A stretch of 64,000 nucleotides of DNA, from positions 1 to 64,000 of the forward strand of contig VWPU01017392.1 of the NCBI GenBank assembly GCA_013398955.1. Reading direction: 5' to 3'. The translations under genes were made by a program, and so were the position numbers. The notes below the pieces were generated by a model. The model was not told the origin of the DNA. It saw only the letters and a program-made list of their open reading frames with translations, and searched no databases. Positions 36,751 to 50,290 of this stretch are shown piece by piece. The stretch is from Callaeas wilsoni (Eukaryota; Chordata; Aves; Passeriformes; Callaeidae). Positions within the stretch are counted from its first letter, which is position 1; each line of letters opens with the position of its first letter.

Positions 36751-38880
36751 TGCCCTCTGCAACCTGCTGTCTTGCTGAAATTCTCAGTTAATATCCCATG
36801 TCTCTTAGCAGTTGTCTTTTTTTCCTCCCCCCAGCACTGAGACTGAACTTGGCCGCAGGCAGGTGCCAGCTAGCTGTGTTCACTAAATATATAACGGCCT
36901 GTTACTGAGGTCATGGCTGCCCTGATGGGAACTTTTCTGTGGCAAAAAAGCAGGCAGCTGCATGGCTTCCAGGCTGCCCAGGGGATGTGTTAAACACCAT
37001 AGGGAGCAGAGCCAGCGGAGCACTGCAGCAGGAGAAGAAACTGAGGAGGAGTACAGAAGGATGGGCAGTGACTGTCAAGGGATGAGGGTGTGGTGTAACC
37101 CAGCCACCTTAAGCTGGACAGGAATGAAATGAGTCTGTGTGTGCACAGTAGGGGTTTTAGGGTGCCAGGTTTCAGGACAGCCAGGTCAGAAACGTATCCC
37201 AGCTGATATGATTCAAGAGTATGGGAACACATGTGACCTTCAGGATTTTTGTGTTTCATCTCCAGCTATTATAGAGTACTTTTCATCTACTGTTGATGAT
37301 CTTTCCCCATTGGAAGGAATATAAACCTCCTTGTTTCACTGTGTCTTGAGAAACCAGTGTCCTTCTGTTTCTACACCAAAATTTCCTGTTGCTTATAGGC
37401 TTTTGTATTAAACCCTTCTGATGCACTTATGTAGAGGAGGCCTATTTTCATAGGCTGAACAAGATATGCTCCTCTAAATACTACTTCCAAAATGCATTCT
37501 TCATCCCCCACCCCAACCTCCCTGACCCTGTCTGTGGGCTTGATCTGAATTACCTTCATCTTTCAACCAAAATAGAATGACGTTGTTGAAGTAAGTCCTG
37601 CAGTCTGGCAGTTGAGGGTTTGGTAACTGAGACAGAATAAAAGAGTCTTGAAATGGTGGTGTGACCTCATCAAGCATACTGGGTGCTATGAGAAGACCAA
37701 AAGTGTTGTAAAGGTAAGGAAATGGCATGAGCATTTCAAACAAATAGAGGAAATCTGTTGGCACAACAGATTTCCAGACAGACAGAAAGCATATCTTTCT
37801 GGGAATTCTTCTAGAGTGTAATAAATTTGTTGGAACATGATGGGCTTTCTTGTTTGTTTTTATTATGAAATTTCATGCTAAGCTGAAAGTGATAATGTGG
37901 TCCATAAACTGGTTGATACTTATAAGAATGGAGCAAAAATGAAAGAAGATTGTGAGATTTTGTACGGAGAGATTTTGTTTAGGGACACCACAATTACTTA
38001 AAGGAGAGAAATTTATTTGATTAAACTTGATCACTTTAAGCATTTAGTCCTTTGAAGCTAAATGCTCTAAGTTCAATTGATAATTTGAAATAATAGCAAA
38101 TAAGTACCTAATACTCAGATATAGCTTTGTAGTGTATGCTGGCAATATTAGTGAGTTCCTTCTAACTTTCGTTATTATTTCTATTGTTTCTCTGCTGATT
38201 CCACTGATTCAAGTTTCTTACCTGTTTTAAACTTTATTTCTAATTTGAAGGTTGTAAGCAAAGATGGTGTCCTTGAAATTAAAGGCTGCCTTTAAGAAGC
38301 AGCACAAGTCATGGTAAGATACAGGAATATGAAAGATAAATGAAACAAGACTTTTAACAGAACTGTCTCCTTTATATTAAAGTTAATAACACCTAGTGAA
38401 TCCAGGTTTAATTTGCTAGATTTTATTAGTGTATTTGGTATATGTCAAGGCAGAAGAAAATTGCATCATTGATATTACTGAGTGCCAGCTCAATAACATG
38501 TTGTGAATAATTTAGAATTTATTGCAAGCTTTTGGATAGTGAGACTATTTAGAGGAGCATGATGTATGCACTTTGGATTTTATGGAGACTCCCTACACTT
38601 GTAATGAATCCAGTGATCATAGGCAATTGTTCTGAAAAGAGCTTTTTAACACTTAGGCTTTTCTCAGCCATTCACTAACCACTTCTTTTAGTTTGTCTGT
38701 TTTTACCTTTTTAAAGGTGTTTAAAATTTCAATACTTTTTTCTTGCAAATACCTGTCATGTGATACAAAGGAGATTTTAGACACATGAAGCACTTCTTTG
38801 CAAAATCTGCCAATGGTCACAGACCAGATATTTCTGACTTGTGAGTAAACTATGTATGAAAACAATATTGCTTTGCAGGA

Positions 38881-38927
38881 AGAAAAAAAAACAAAAAAAC
38901 AAACACAAAACCACAAAAACACCAAAG
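38881..38927 (-). repeat. A/C-rich low-complexity tract (G/T-rich on the - strand)
   Basis: A run of CAAAA-type units about 47 bases long. It is the complement of the G/T tracts seen elsewhere in the window. Confidence 0.85.
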
Positions 38928-41900
38928 GTATGAACAATACTAAAACTGACCTCTAGAATATAAGGCTGAGGCTTCTTTGCTAACAAGGGAAGCACTCTGC
39001 AGCAGAGGTGTGAGGCACAATCCTAGTTACTTCTCCCCTGCTAAAAAAAATTTCATTGACCTGTTGGTTCCAAAATCCCAGTGCCAAAATCTTGTATGTC
39101 ATCCAATTCAGTCTTCTTTTAAGAGCCTGGCTCTCTGGTTAGCTGGGTGTGAAACTTCCAGTTCAATGACTGTCCAGCTAACTTGCAACAGGAGAAAGAG
39201 ATCTGCCTGCCAGTAAGAGCTTGTCCCAAGATGCCTACAATCTTGCTGTAAATTCATAAAAACTGAAGATTATTTTGTTTCACGCAGATCTGTCTTCCTG
39301 TGGAAGGCGAAAATGAGAATCCAAAACATTCTGTTAGACAACAGCTGCCTTGCTCACCTTGCAGGGCTGGAAAGTCTTTAGTCCCACACGAATACATTCC
39401 AAACCCTAAAGTCCCCATGTGCAAGCTTACTGGGAAGTGCCTGTCTGGCCTTCCAAGGACCAAACAGCCCACCACATATGTAAAACTTTATTCAAAATAC
39501 TTAATGTGAACTCCATCAATATCCTATACACAGTACGATGTTTCAGTAACATATTTGAGAAATGGCTCCTTCCCTGCAAAAGGTATTTATGGATGGTTTT
39601 GATAATTTGATTTTTATCTGAAATCATGTAATGACACATTTGCAATAACTGTTATTACAGCCTGCCTTGTTAGTAATTTGGGTGTTACCATGCTTTGAAA
39701 CTGGAATGAGAAACTGTACAGACCTCTGAAGTGTTGTGGCTGAGCCAATGTATGAAGGCAGTGGCAGCCTAGATTAAAACAGACCTTCTAACTCTTCTTG
39801 GTTATGTTCCTCCTATGTAAATAATGTGCTACAAGCAGGCAATTTCTGCATTATTGTTCATGACTCCAGCACAAACTGCCTCTTGTTTGTGATGAGCTCA
39901 ATGTGTTGCAGAAGCAGACTGAAAGGAGTTTGTAAATCTGTCAGCAACAGGTTACCTCAGCCAAGGAAGAAACCTAAACAACCATGGTATAGTTCAGCTA
40001 ACCAGACTTGCCTGAACCAAAATAGGTAGGAGCAGTGCCTCACCTCCCTCCTACTTGCCTGACAAAGTTGCTTAGATGAAGGAGGGAGGCCTCCAGCATT
40101 CCAGGAACACTTGTCAGCTGTCTTGAATGGCTTTCAGAGTAAATGGGATGCTCTTTCTTGTTTTAAATCTCCTTCTCTCTCCTTTGAGTGGGGTAAAGTT
40201 TTGTGCTTACCTTACATAGGCATTGTCTGAAGGCAATGTACAAGGGTAACTTCCTGTCAGTCAGTGAGAAGTCCTGGCTGTGTGGGATGTAGCCCAGTGA
40301 TGAGTATAATATGCTGCTTCATTTCTGAGAGGAAAATAAAATTAGCTGGTTCGCTTTGTAGGCACACGTACAAGCAAGATAGTTTTTCAATGACTTGAGC
40401 CATACCTGTAAAAATTTAAAATCAAGGGTACTTTGTGTAGCTCACAGTAGCAGTTCAGATACAGAAGACTTCATCTGAAAAACCATAGAATATTCAAAAG
40501 CTGCTGTAGAGTTTATCTGACTGTGTTTGCCTATTTAAACATCTAAATGGGATGGGATTGCTATAGCAAATAGTACTGGCATTTAGTTTTTCTAATGAAC
40601 TTCAGAATGAGGTTGATGAAGTATGCTTTTAGTATAAATTGGAGTTAAGCTGCACTGTCAAAATGTGATATTATAGGTGGCATTCTTAACAATGAAGTGC
40701 AAATGAAATTCTGCCTGTTTTTAATTAAATAAGCACACACTCCACTGAATTTTGGAAATTTAATTCTCTTAATCTGAATCTCAGGCCCTGAACAGCTATT
40801 GTAATTCGAAAGATAGTGCTGATACATTTCAAAGCTGTTTGTACTTAACAAAATACTCATGTTGCTTTCTTTGGTAAATTTCGGGCCCTTTTGATTTCCT
40901 CCAGTATTTCTTTTTCAATTGTGTGAAAATGAGCTAAGGTAACCTTCCCCTGGTTGTAGCCCATGAAAGTCAGAGCTGTAAGCACATGAGTATCAACGAT
41001 AGTGCTAAAGCACCTGGAATCTGGTGCTGGAATCTGGAATACTGAGGAGCTGTTGGTTCTGGCTGTACCTTGTGGACAATGCAATGAAGCATGTTGCTGT
41101 ACATGAGGAAGTCATGCCTGGCAATTCAGAGCTGTCACAAGCCTTCCCCAGTGGAAAGGGATTGACCACAAATTCTTGCTGGGAAGATGCCCTGCCGTTT
41201 TTAAACTGTATGGCTGTGATAAGATGCTGGAAAGCCAGTTGGCGGAAGATATTCCTATAGAAAGGTCAGAAGGCCTGGAGGAGAGAGATTCCTCTGAAAA
41301 AGTCTCCTACAAGATGTAATAAATTCACACTTAGCTGTGCCAGTGAGAAGGTGTGTACAGCAAAATGAATAGGAAGGGAAACAAAGGAAAAATAACTGTT
41401 AACATTCATGTAATACTGTGCTTTGAGTTACAAGACTTTTAGAGAAATTAGTATGTGCTTCATCCTTTTCCTCTTTCTCAACTTTTGGTATCATATGATT
41501 CACGTTGCTACAAACAACAAAGATGGATATAAAGTCTTTTAAGGATAAGAAATACAATTTTATTTGGCAAGAGTACCTGATAGGAAGTAAGGTCTACTTA
41601 ATTAGCTAGTATGTAAAAAAAAGTTTCTATTTCTTGAGTTTGGAATAGTCAAATTTAAATGGTTTGCTGGAGGGTTTTTTGCATACAAAGACCTGCATTC
41701 AAACTGTTTCAGAACCATTTATAAGTGGTAGCAATCTTTTTGAATGTGTTTATATGTGGTTTATGTGTTTTGGAGTCATCTCAGTTTTATTTTCAAAGCC
41801 TCAAAAGTATTTTTTCACCTCCATTGTAAGTAATTTAAAACCAGTAGCATATAATATTTTCTATGGCACTTGCTTGACTTTCATTTTCAAGTCTAATTGA

Positions 41901-44900
41901 CGTTTACTTGCAATGAATTTGAGCTATCAAATCACTAAAACCATTACTGTAGCAAAATCACTCTGCCTTTCGGGTGTACTGATATTTCTACATTAGCAGA
42001 TTTGTGTTTTGTACCTATATAGTGAAATTCCCTGTATCAAACTCAAACAAGAGAAATGGAAATTAAATCCTCTCTTTTTGTTCCCTCTTTCTAGATGCAA
42101 GAATTTCGCTCATGTGGCTATATTGACTTCTTATCATATACCTGACCAATATAGTAACCATGGCAGTAGAACTAGCTAAATATGGAATTAAGTATTTGGG
42201 AAAACAATATTCAGTGTAACTTTTCAAGAATTCAGAGTTATAGTACACAATTAACCGCTTAATGGACCTTTACATTTTCTGAGATGCTCATTTTAAATGA
42301 GACAGATTGCTTGGCAATGTTTAATAAAAAGTTTGATTACATACAGTGTATAAAATGAAGACTTTGAAATTAGGCATGTTCAGAAGCAATTTCTCTCAAG
42401 CACACATGAGTTGCTACAAAAGGAGAGCGTGTGTGAACTTGATGATTCGAATATAATTACTGAGGTGCACAGCATATTGTAATTTAAAATTTGTGAATGG
42501 CAACTCTCTGTGAAGATTTAATCACAGTAAAATATAAGTGTTGTTAAACTTGTTTTTACAACCACAGTGAAAGAATCGTCGTCATGATTTATTATATGTA
42601 GCATACAGATCAGTGTCACTTTTTAGAAGGAAAAGAAAAAACAGCAAAGCATTATTTAGTGAACAGAGGTCAGCAGACTTACCTGATGGGGCATTCTGTG
42701 TTTTAAGACAGCTTTTAAGGGAGCTGTGGGATGAGTTGTGACATAATTTATGCTCTACCAGCTTTGGTCATGTGCTGTTACTATCTCCCACGGGCTCCTT
42801 CCATGCCTTTTCCAGAGGTACACCTGCGGTGCCAGCAGACTGGAGCTGCTGGCAGTCACTTGAAGTCCAAATGCCGAATGTGGAGCTGAGGCAGTGGGGA
42901 CACACGCATGTGCACAGTACCAGCTGTGGTGAAGACGAGTCATTTCAGGCAGGCAGCAAGGCAGGCAAGTGGACATGGTCAAAACCAGACTCACAGCATC
43001 TCACAATAATGCCCATGGCACGTGGCATGTCTCAGGTCCCTGCTAGGCTGGGGTCCTGTCTCTGAAAGTGGAGCTGTAAGATGGGAAGTACTGCCCTGGG
43101 AAGTGGCCTTCTGTCAGTACTCTGAGTGGATGTTCAAATTGCTTGAGACTTGCAGTGACTCGAGGATCTGGGGCTGGAAGATCCAGGATCCTGGGTATCA
43201 GTTGGTAGAGATCAGCTTTCTGAAGGCTTTACATAAGGAAATGTTGTTGTCAACGTGTCCTATACATTATTCCCACTGTTAATGGTGTCAGAGGAGTTGT
43301 GGTAGATGGATTTTGGCTATTTATAACTCCAAAGCTTTTGGGTCTAGCACAAGCAAGTGCATTGCCCAGTAAAAGCTACTGATACAATGTAAAGAAGAAA
43401 ATGAGAATCTTAAATTCTTCCTAGAAATTTGTGAGGCGATTATTATTGTGTTACGCAACAATTTAAGGTCTGTTAGACCTATTAGAAAATGAAGACATGT
43501 TCCTGCAGTGCATTGGTAGTCACACTGCCACTACACTTTCTGAACTTCCAGTGTTTATGGTTTGTTGAGTACAATCTGTTATGCTAATGGTGTTATATTT
43601 GCTTATTTATGTAGGTAATTTTAAATGGTACCTCTCACCATTGTAGTAGGTGCTTTGCAGAAAAATTAAAAACATAAATTATATAAGCTACCTGCAGTGC
43701 ATACAGTAAGCTAGGGCTGCTGATAAAAGTGACCACCAAAGCATATAGCTGAGTTCTCTGAAGTGAAACTAAACACAGAGAAAAGGGTGCAAGTCAGGAG
43801 AGGAGAACTGCTAGTCACATGCAAAATTAAACAGCCACTCTCTGTACTTTCTTCTGGGTCCCAGCAGCAGTTTGTACTGGGCCAAAATAATTAGTGGCCT
43901 AGAAGTAGTGTTCTAGTAAATTTAATCATATATTTTCTATGTTTCTTGAATAGGTGTTTCTTCTGTTTTCCTCAGGCTCTCTGCTCTAGATATGTTCTTA
44001 TGGATTTGTCTGCTGATTTCCTAACAATGCAAAGGGATTATTTTGTTTTCTGTCTGCTACTGTGGACAGGTGATCTGGCTACAGGAAAGAGCTTTGTAGG
44101 GCAGAGCATTATGTGCAGAACCCTGGTTTTGTGCTCTTTTATACCTGTGTAATGTATGTGATGTGCCTAGAAGGTTGGTAACGTGAAGAGAAAAAAAAAA
44201 AAACAGCAAATTCAAATCTGTGGGTGGTAGGCTACTGAGAAAAAATATTCTTTGGTCTTTACATATGCAATTCTATTTCTGTGGAGCAGACTGAGATGAG
44301 AGGCCCTAAAATAATTTTGAAAACCCAGAGGGCTCTTATAGTGCTGTGTGGCTGCCATGATTTTATTTTTATTGGTTATATTTTTCTCTATTTCGCTAGC
44401 ACACCTTTTAAACCCAAGTTTTATAGGAAATTCTGGTTGAGAAGTTATTCAGCCATTTTCCCATCCTCTTGGTGCTGAGCTCCACATTTTAGGACTTTGG
44501 ATATTCCTTTCTGTCCTCTTACTTCATGACACAAGATAAGACTGACCACATACTATTATTGTCCGGAGAAGAGTTACACTTTAAGGAGAAAAGACATACT
44601 GCCATTCTTCACTGTCTTCTATGATCTTTAGTCTTTTTTCCTGCTTGTTTTGTATCCAAAGTATTATTTTATCATTTCATAGACTGCATCGGTTTTACCT
44701 GACTGTTTTAACTCCACAGCCCCTCTTCACTGATTTCAGTGTCAGGCACTTCACAATGTATTTTCCAGTTAAAAACCACTCTATGAGCTCGCTTATATCC
44801 TGCTATTGTCTATGTAAAATAGATAGTCAAATCAGCCTTGCTGCTTCTGAAGAGCTGCTAGAAAAGCAACAGCCTTCAGGTTCTTGCTTGGTGCCTGCCT

Positions 44901-46461
44901 TGAAAATTTTGACAAGGATGCTTTGGACATCAGAATTGTGTCATGGCAGCAGACATTGAAAAATACTCTGCATTGAATAGACTGCTAACCAATTAGTAAC
45001 AAGACAAACTCAAACACCAGAACAGAACTTAAGATTCCAGATTTTTGTGCCTCTGTAGGACTCTGGGGTCTTGGACCTGGGCCTGTATCTCATGTCTGTG
45101 AAAAGACTTGTGTCTCTTGCCTACAGGAGGAATGTTGCTTGTATTGAGTCTGAAATTGAGAGATTGTGGGTGTTAACGCCCACAGCTGTGACTTGGGCTC
45201 CCAAGAGAAAACCTGGAATGGTCTCTGTAAATATTAGCAGACTTATGGTATCTCCCTTTTTGTTTTTTAATGCTTCTGGATTGACAGTACTAGTGAAGAG
45301 CACTGTAGCTTGTTATTAGGCTCAAATGGGCATTTTGCTTGACTGCGTGGCTTGGCTCCTGAGAGGTGGCATATAGCAACATCCTGCTCACTGTTTTTCC
45401 CACTGGATGTAGTTATGTGGGTCTATTTCAACTGCAACTGAGAAACTCAGTATTTATTTTTCCCTGTACCAGAGGTCTCTGAAACCTCCCATCAGTCATA
45501 CTGATTTGAAATTCGACAGCATCCTCAGAAAGAGCTTGAGGTAGAGATCCTACCAGAGGTTGCGTCATGGCATAAAGTTCTCTCTATCAGCCCCTAAAAG
45601 GCTGCAATTACCACTGGGGTTTGTCTTTATGATCCTCTCTGAGATTTTATTGTGCTGGTTTGCTTCTAACAACAGGACAGAGAAGTTACACCAACAAGAG
45701 AGACCTGAGGTTGCATAATCAGAGGCAAGGGAATGTATGAAGTAGAAGAATATGAAGTACATCCTATGCATGCATGTCTGGCATGTAGTCCCCAAGTATA
45801 TTTTCCTAAGCAATCTTTTCTGCCTGATTTGGCCCATGGATTTGAAACTTCATGGTTTTTTTCCCTGCGGATGCCACTAACCATTGGTTAGGAGACTTGG
45901 TCCCTAAATACCTCTTTTATCCAATTAATATTAGTTATATGGGAAAGAAGTACAAAGTGGAGAAAGAAGATGCACATTTTCTCTGTCTCTTTCAGCGAGT
46001 TTATGTGATACTGAAATTTGCATGACCTTCCTGGTCTCGGTCTTGCATAATAAACACTATGGCTCATTTTGTCATGGGATTTTAGCTGTTCTGGGGATTC
46101 CTTTTGCCTCTCCTGTATTTGGTCTTATCCTTTGTGAAACATGGAAAACAAAGCCACAAACACTTGTGTGTTCAAGAAAACCTGTTGTCCCCAAACCTTT
46201 CCTGTTCAGCATTTGGAACAGTTACCGGTAAAGTTTTCTTACTGTAGTAATTGCACAGACTCATAATACTGTGAGGGGGTTGTACCCATTTGCAGCAATT
46301 GCAGTATCAATCTTGATCTTCTTCTGCCTAAGTCACTGGAATTGGTTTACTGCCAAGCACAGGGAGAACTGCACTGTTGTTCTGGTAGAATATTTTATCC
46401 CACAAATGTCTGTAATATATAAAGCTGTTTTTCATAGTGGATAAATAAATTGATGTGGTGT

Positions 46462-46595
46462 CTGGGTTTTTATCCAGTGAGAATCAATATGGACTTTTCT
46501 TCCTTTTGTCACTGCTTTTGAATTTAATTATCTACACATAAGCATCTCCAATTGATCATACAATTTAAATGCCATGCAGCTTTGAGCACAAAGGA
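46462..46595 (+). repeat. Unnamed ancient interspersed repeat, copy A
   Basis: This stretch aligns with 55938-56066 over its whole length. Shared blocks are GTTTTTATCCAGT, then GAATCAATA/GAAATCAATA, TTTAATTATCT, and an AATTGAT..ACAAT block, and both end near CAGCTTTGA. A further shared block (CACTGTAGCTTGGA, 46813 onward) lies downstream in the same order. The two copies are well diverged. I do not recognise the family. Confidence 0.7.
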
Positions 46596-46949
46596 TTGGA
46601 TGGTAGCAATTGCACTGTTTACATTATTTGATGATAGCTGTAAGTCTGTGTGTGTAAATTGTGAGGGAGCCACATCCTTCATGAGAAATGTTTGCTTTAG
46701 TTTTATAGTCTATTCCACATGCACAAATACAAAGAGTCCGTATTGCTGTAAGTGGTCTCTGATCTCTTTTGATAACTTCAGTTGTCAGAAAGTGTTTCTA
46801 TATTTATGTAACCACTGTAGCTTGGACATGCTGTAAGAGGTGGACTATTCATTTTAACTGTTGCACTGAAATCTGTGCAGGTATTATGCATTTTGGGATG
46901 CATGGAGATGTGTTGCCAGTACCAAATATATAGTAATATCCTTTTACTC

Positions 46950-47075
46950 TGCTTTCCTTATCTTTCATAAGCTCCTCATAGGACTTACCCTCTGGACCCT
47001 TCACCAGCTTTATTGCCCTTCTCTGGACTTGCTCCAGCAGCTCAGTGTCAGTCCTGATGTGAGTTTTGGTACTGT
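46950..47075 (-). mobile_element. CR1 LINE internal fragment, antisense
   Basis: The segment CCCTTCACCAGCTTTATTG then CCCTTCTCTGGACTTGCTCC is the reverse complement of the familiar CR1 ORF2 C-terminal region. The - strand frame reads LLEQVQRRAIKLVKGPEGK, the usual CR1 protein segment. About 125 bp survive. Confidence 0.88.
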
Positions 47076-49523
47076 TCATATATGAGTGGATCAGTTAATT
47101 GCGTAATTTTAACTATCTCAGGTTGAGATTGGTCTCTAAGGTAGGTGACATAAATCTACTTTTTTAGGGATGACTAGTGTATGTTTAGATTTTAAACTTA
47201 GTGAAGTTTAAACACTGAAGTGACTCCAGTCCCAGAGTCCAAAAAGCATTATTTATTGTACGCATTTCTGATGGTATAATTCTATTTATAGAAGAAAACA
47301 GACATTTTATTAAATGCCTGGTCCAGAATGTGGTAACTTTTTAGTTATGAAGAACTTTAGAGCAAAAGGAGAGAAAGAGGATGATAAGAAAGGAAATTTT
47401 TTTTTCAGTAACAGAAATGATTGAACCAAGATCAATATTGGCAGCTGTTATTACTGTCGTACTTCTAAAAGTAGCAGAAATAGTCACTGTACTATATTGC
47501 AGTAACCTGAGGGAGTGGTGACTTGTGTAAAACAGTCTACCTCTGAGAAAAACAAGAAAATGTTGTAGAATATTCAATTCGAAGCTTGTCTGTGTTTGTG
47601 GGACACAGTCATCTCAAGCACCACTACTGCTAGTTAAGGAACAAAGACAGTTCATTGCAGTCAATGGAAACTGTAAGAAGTTGGTAGATTTAGGACCACT
47701 CATGCCCCCTGTGATTCATGGGGAAGGAGGGGGAAAAATCAGAGCTGTTCTTTGTCACTGTATTTCTTTTCCTTCCAACTCTGGGGCAGTAAGTTTCCCA
47801 TAAATATAAACAACTACATTACGGTTAATCTTAATAACTGTAGTACATGTGGAGTACAGCTGGAGACAATATATAGTGCACACTCTGTCCTTCAAAAGTT
47901 ACGTGTTTGCCACGTTATTCAGTTTTGAGTCCCACCCTAAAAAACCTTTTGCTCAGAAAATTGGGAGTCCAGCCTTTTACTCACAGAAAAGCAGGCGTAA
48001 CAAGGAAGGTGTAAAACTAGAGTTTTGTTCCTCTTCACACAGCTACTTAGAGCTTTCTTTTGCAGAGGTTGTGAAATAACAGTTTAGTAAGAGACAATAT
48101 AATTCTCAGTGTAGAGCTGATGTTTAAGTAGCGAGGTGGGAATATATGGCTGTACCATGCATCCCTCTGCTGAATAAGTGAAAATGAGAAGAGCTTGTAG
48201 TTGCAGAAGCCTGTTAATTTTTTTCTGTGCTGTAGCCTCTTTAGGGGAGAATGAATGGTGATAGCAGCATATCTATGTTTTACATGGCCTGTTCTTTAGC
48301 TTCTTTTGAATTTACAGATTTTTGGAACAATTAAAAATCATTGGAGAAATAAAGCTATTTATTGAATGTATATTATAAAAAAAACCCTTGTAAGACAATC
48401 AGGCACTGTTATTCTCATACACAGTACCATAGAGCTGTAAAGCTTTCCTACATATTAGAGTTGCGGCAAGAGTTTAGGATACTTTAAAATGTTCTTCCCT
48501 TAACAGAATGTGCTAGACAGCTTTTTAATCGTGGTGTAAGATGAGGCAAAGAGTAATTGTTTTGCAGTTACCCTTAGCTGTACAATCCATGAAAGGGTAA
48601 AACTTTTGCCCCAGCTCTCAACAGTGCAAGCCAAACTTCAATGTTAAAAATTAAACCAAGAGGTCTGTCTGCTCCCCTCTTATTTTCACAAACACTTTCC
48701 TCACTACAAATGAAGCCAGCAGGTATGGGAAAGGGGAAAGATAACCTCACCTGTACTGGGGCTCCTAGCATTGTTCTTAGGGCTACACCTTAGCCAGTGC
48801 TATAAAACAGGGAAAGCTTCAGCTGAATATTTCATTTGCACAGGACAGTTCTCTTATCAGAAGCAAAGAAATTGATATATATAAAATGAATAATTTTTCT
48901 ACTTATGTTTGGGTCTATTTAAAAACATTCAATATTTTGAGTAGTCTGGGAAGGAAATTTAGAGAGGGAATATATTTCTTACCTAAAACCCCCCACTTAT
49001 TAAAGGAAAGTATTTAGACAAGTGAGTGTGAAGGGGCCCCAGCTACAGTGGGAAAGTGCAGAATAGAAAATTTTGCAAGGAATTACACTCTCTCCAGTAT
49101 TCTGCCTAAATTAGCATTAGGTGTGTTTGTGCACGTAAATACAAGCTTCCCTTGTGTATACTTTGCTGTTCACACTCAGAGTTAAATTCATCCATGGGAC
49201 AGCTACTAATGTGCCAGCTGCATTGTTAGTACATTTAATATACTTAAAATATTGTAAAGCAGGAATGTACTTCAGTGAATAATAAGTACTGGAGAGGATG
49301 GGGAATATGTTGGTTGTAGTCTCATTAGCATACATCTGCCTGAGGTGTTCTTCCAGTGGTAAAATGTGGTAGTGGCAGAGTGTTGTCCAGCTGCATTGGT
49401 GGTGATCCACAAGCCAGAATATTCAAAATTCAGGTTTAGGGTATGTGTGAAGTTAAGAAACAAACCAGAAATGTGATGCTGTGGGTAATATACTCAATGC
49501 AGCAGTGCAAAATAAGCTCAACA

Positions 49524-49705
49524 CAGAGTCATAGAAACTTAGAATGGTTTGGGTTGGAAGGGCACTTAAAGATTATCCAGTTCCAACCCCCCTGCCATGG
49601 ACAGGGACACCTTCCAGTAGAGCAGGTGACTCAAAGCCCCACCCAGCTTGGCTATGAACAATTCCGGGGCTGGGGCATCCACAACTTCTCTAGATAACCT
49701 ATTTT
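49524..49705 (-). mobile_element. CR1 LINE 3' fragment, antisense
   Basis: This is a typical avian CR1 3' terminus in reverse: a decayed ATTCTRTG tail (CATAGAAACTTAGAATGG), then TTTGGGTTGGAAGGGCAC, CCATGGACAGGGACACCTTCC and CAAAGCCCCACCCAGCTTGG. It is truncated at about 180 bp. Confidence 0.93.
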
Positions 49706-50157
49706 AATTCAGCAAATGTACACTTCAATGGGTTACTGAAATTTAATTCTGTTAGGTTAAATCCTCCAAACCTGAATAGCCATTGTGCTACATAATTAAA
49801 ACATTATCTTCTTGTAGTCTTAAATGAGGTTTCTGTATTGAAGATGCTTTGCTTTCTGTAGCTTGCTAGGTCAAACTTTGAAGTAATCTGTTTCTTCAGA
49901 CCTTTTTGAGATTTTTATGTTGCATTGTCTCTTGAATGTAGCACAAGATACTCGGCTGATCATTATTTTTATTGATAATATATCTTAAAAGTCTACAGTT
50001 TCTAGATTTTGTTATATTCCAGGTATTACAAATCTGTGAGATTTTTGATTAGCAACATTAAAAAAGCACTTACATTAGAAGTTAGAGAGCTAATCATAGA
50101 TTTATAGTTTGCAAGAATTAGAATTCTTCATGATAGAACAAATTATGTGGTGCTAGG

Positions 50158-50290
50158 GCTCTGTTTCAGCTTCTTGGAACCTGTTTCTTTCTGTGTAAAA
50201 TGTGAAGATAATATCTCACTGAGTTAGAGAGGTGTTTTGAGGCTTAATAAGAGGATATGTTTTATCATTGTAAGACACTTGAGTGGAAAA
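50158..50290 (+). mobile_element. Probable MIR-type SINE remnant
   Basis: The run TTTCTTTCTGTGTAAAATG, GAAGATAATATCTCAC, then TTTTGAGGCTTAATAAGAG and ATTGTAAGACACTTGAG follows the MIR 3' half in order. From memory, that consensus has a TTTCCTCATCTGTAAAATGG segment, then GGATAATA, then GTTGTGAGGATTAAATGAG, then TGTAAAGCGCTTAGA. The order and spacing agree although identity is moderate. MIR copies predate the bird-mammal split, so a diverged copy is plausible. Confidence 0.68.

Noticed and set aside
40857..41084. A - strand frame with a segment LAHFHT that resembles the start of MOCOS exon 4
   Set aside because: It is on the wrong strand, begins at TTG, agrees over only six residues, and does not continue into the expected motif. 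Coincidence is the best reading.
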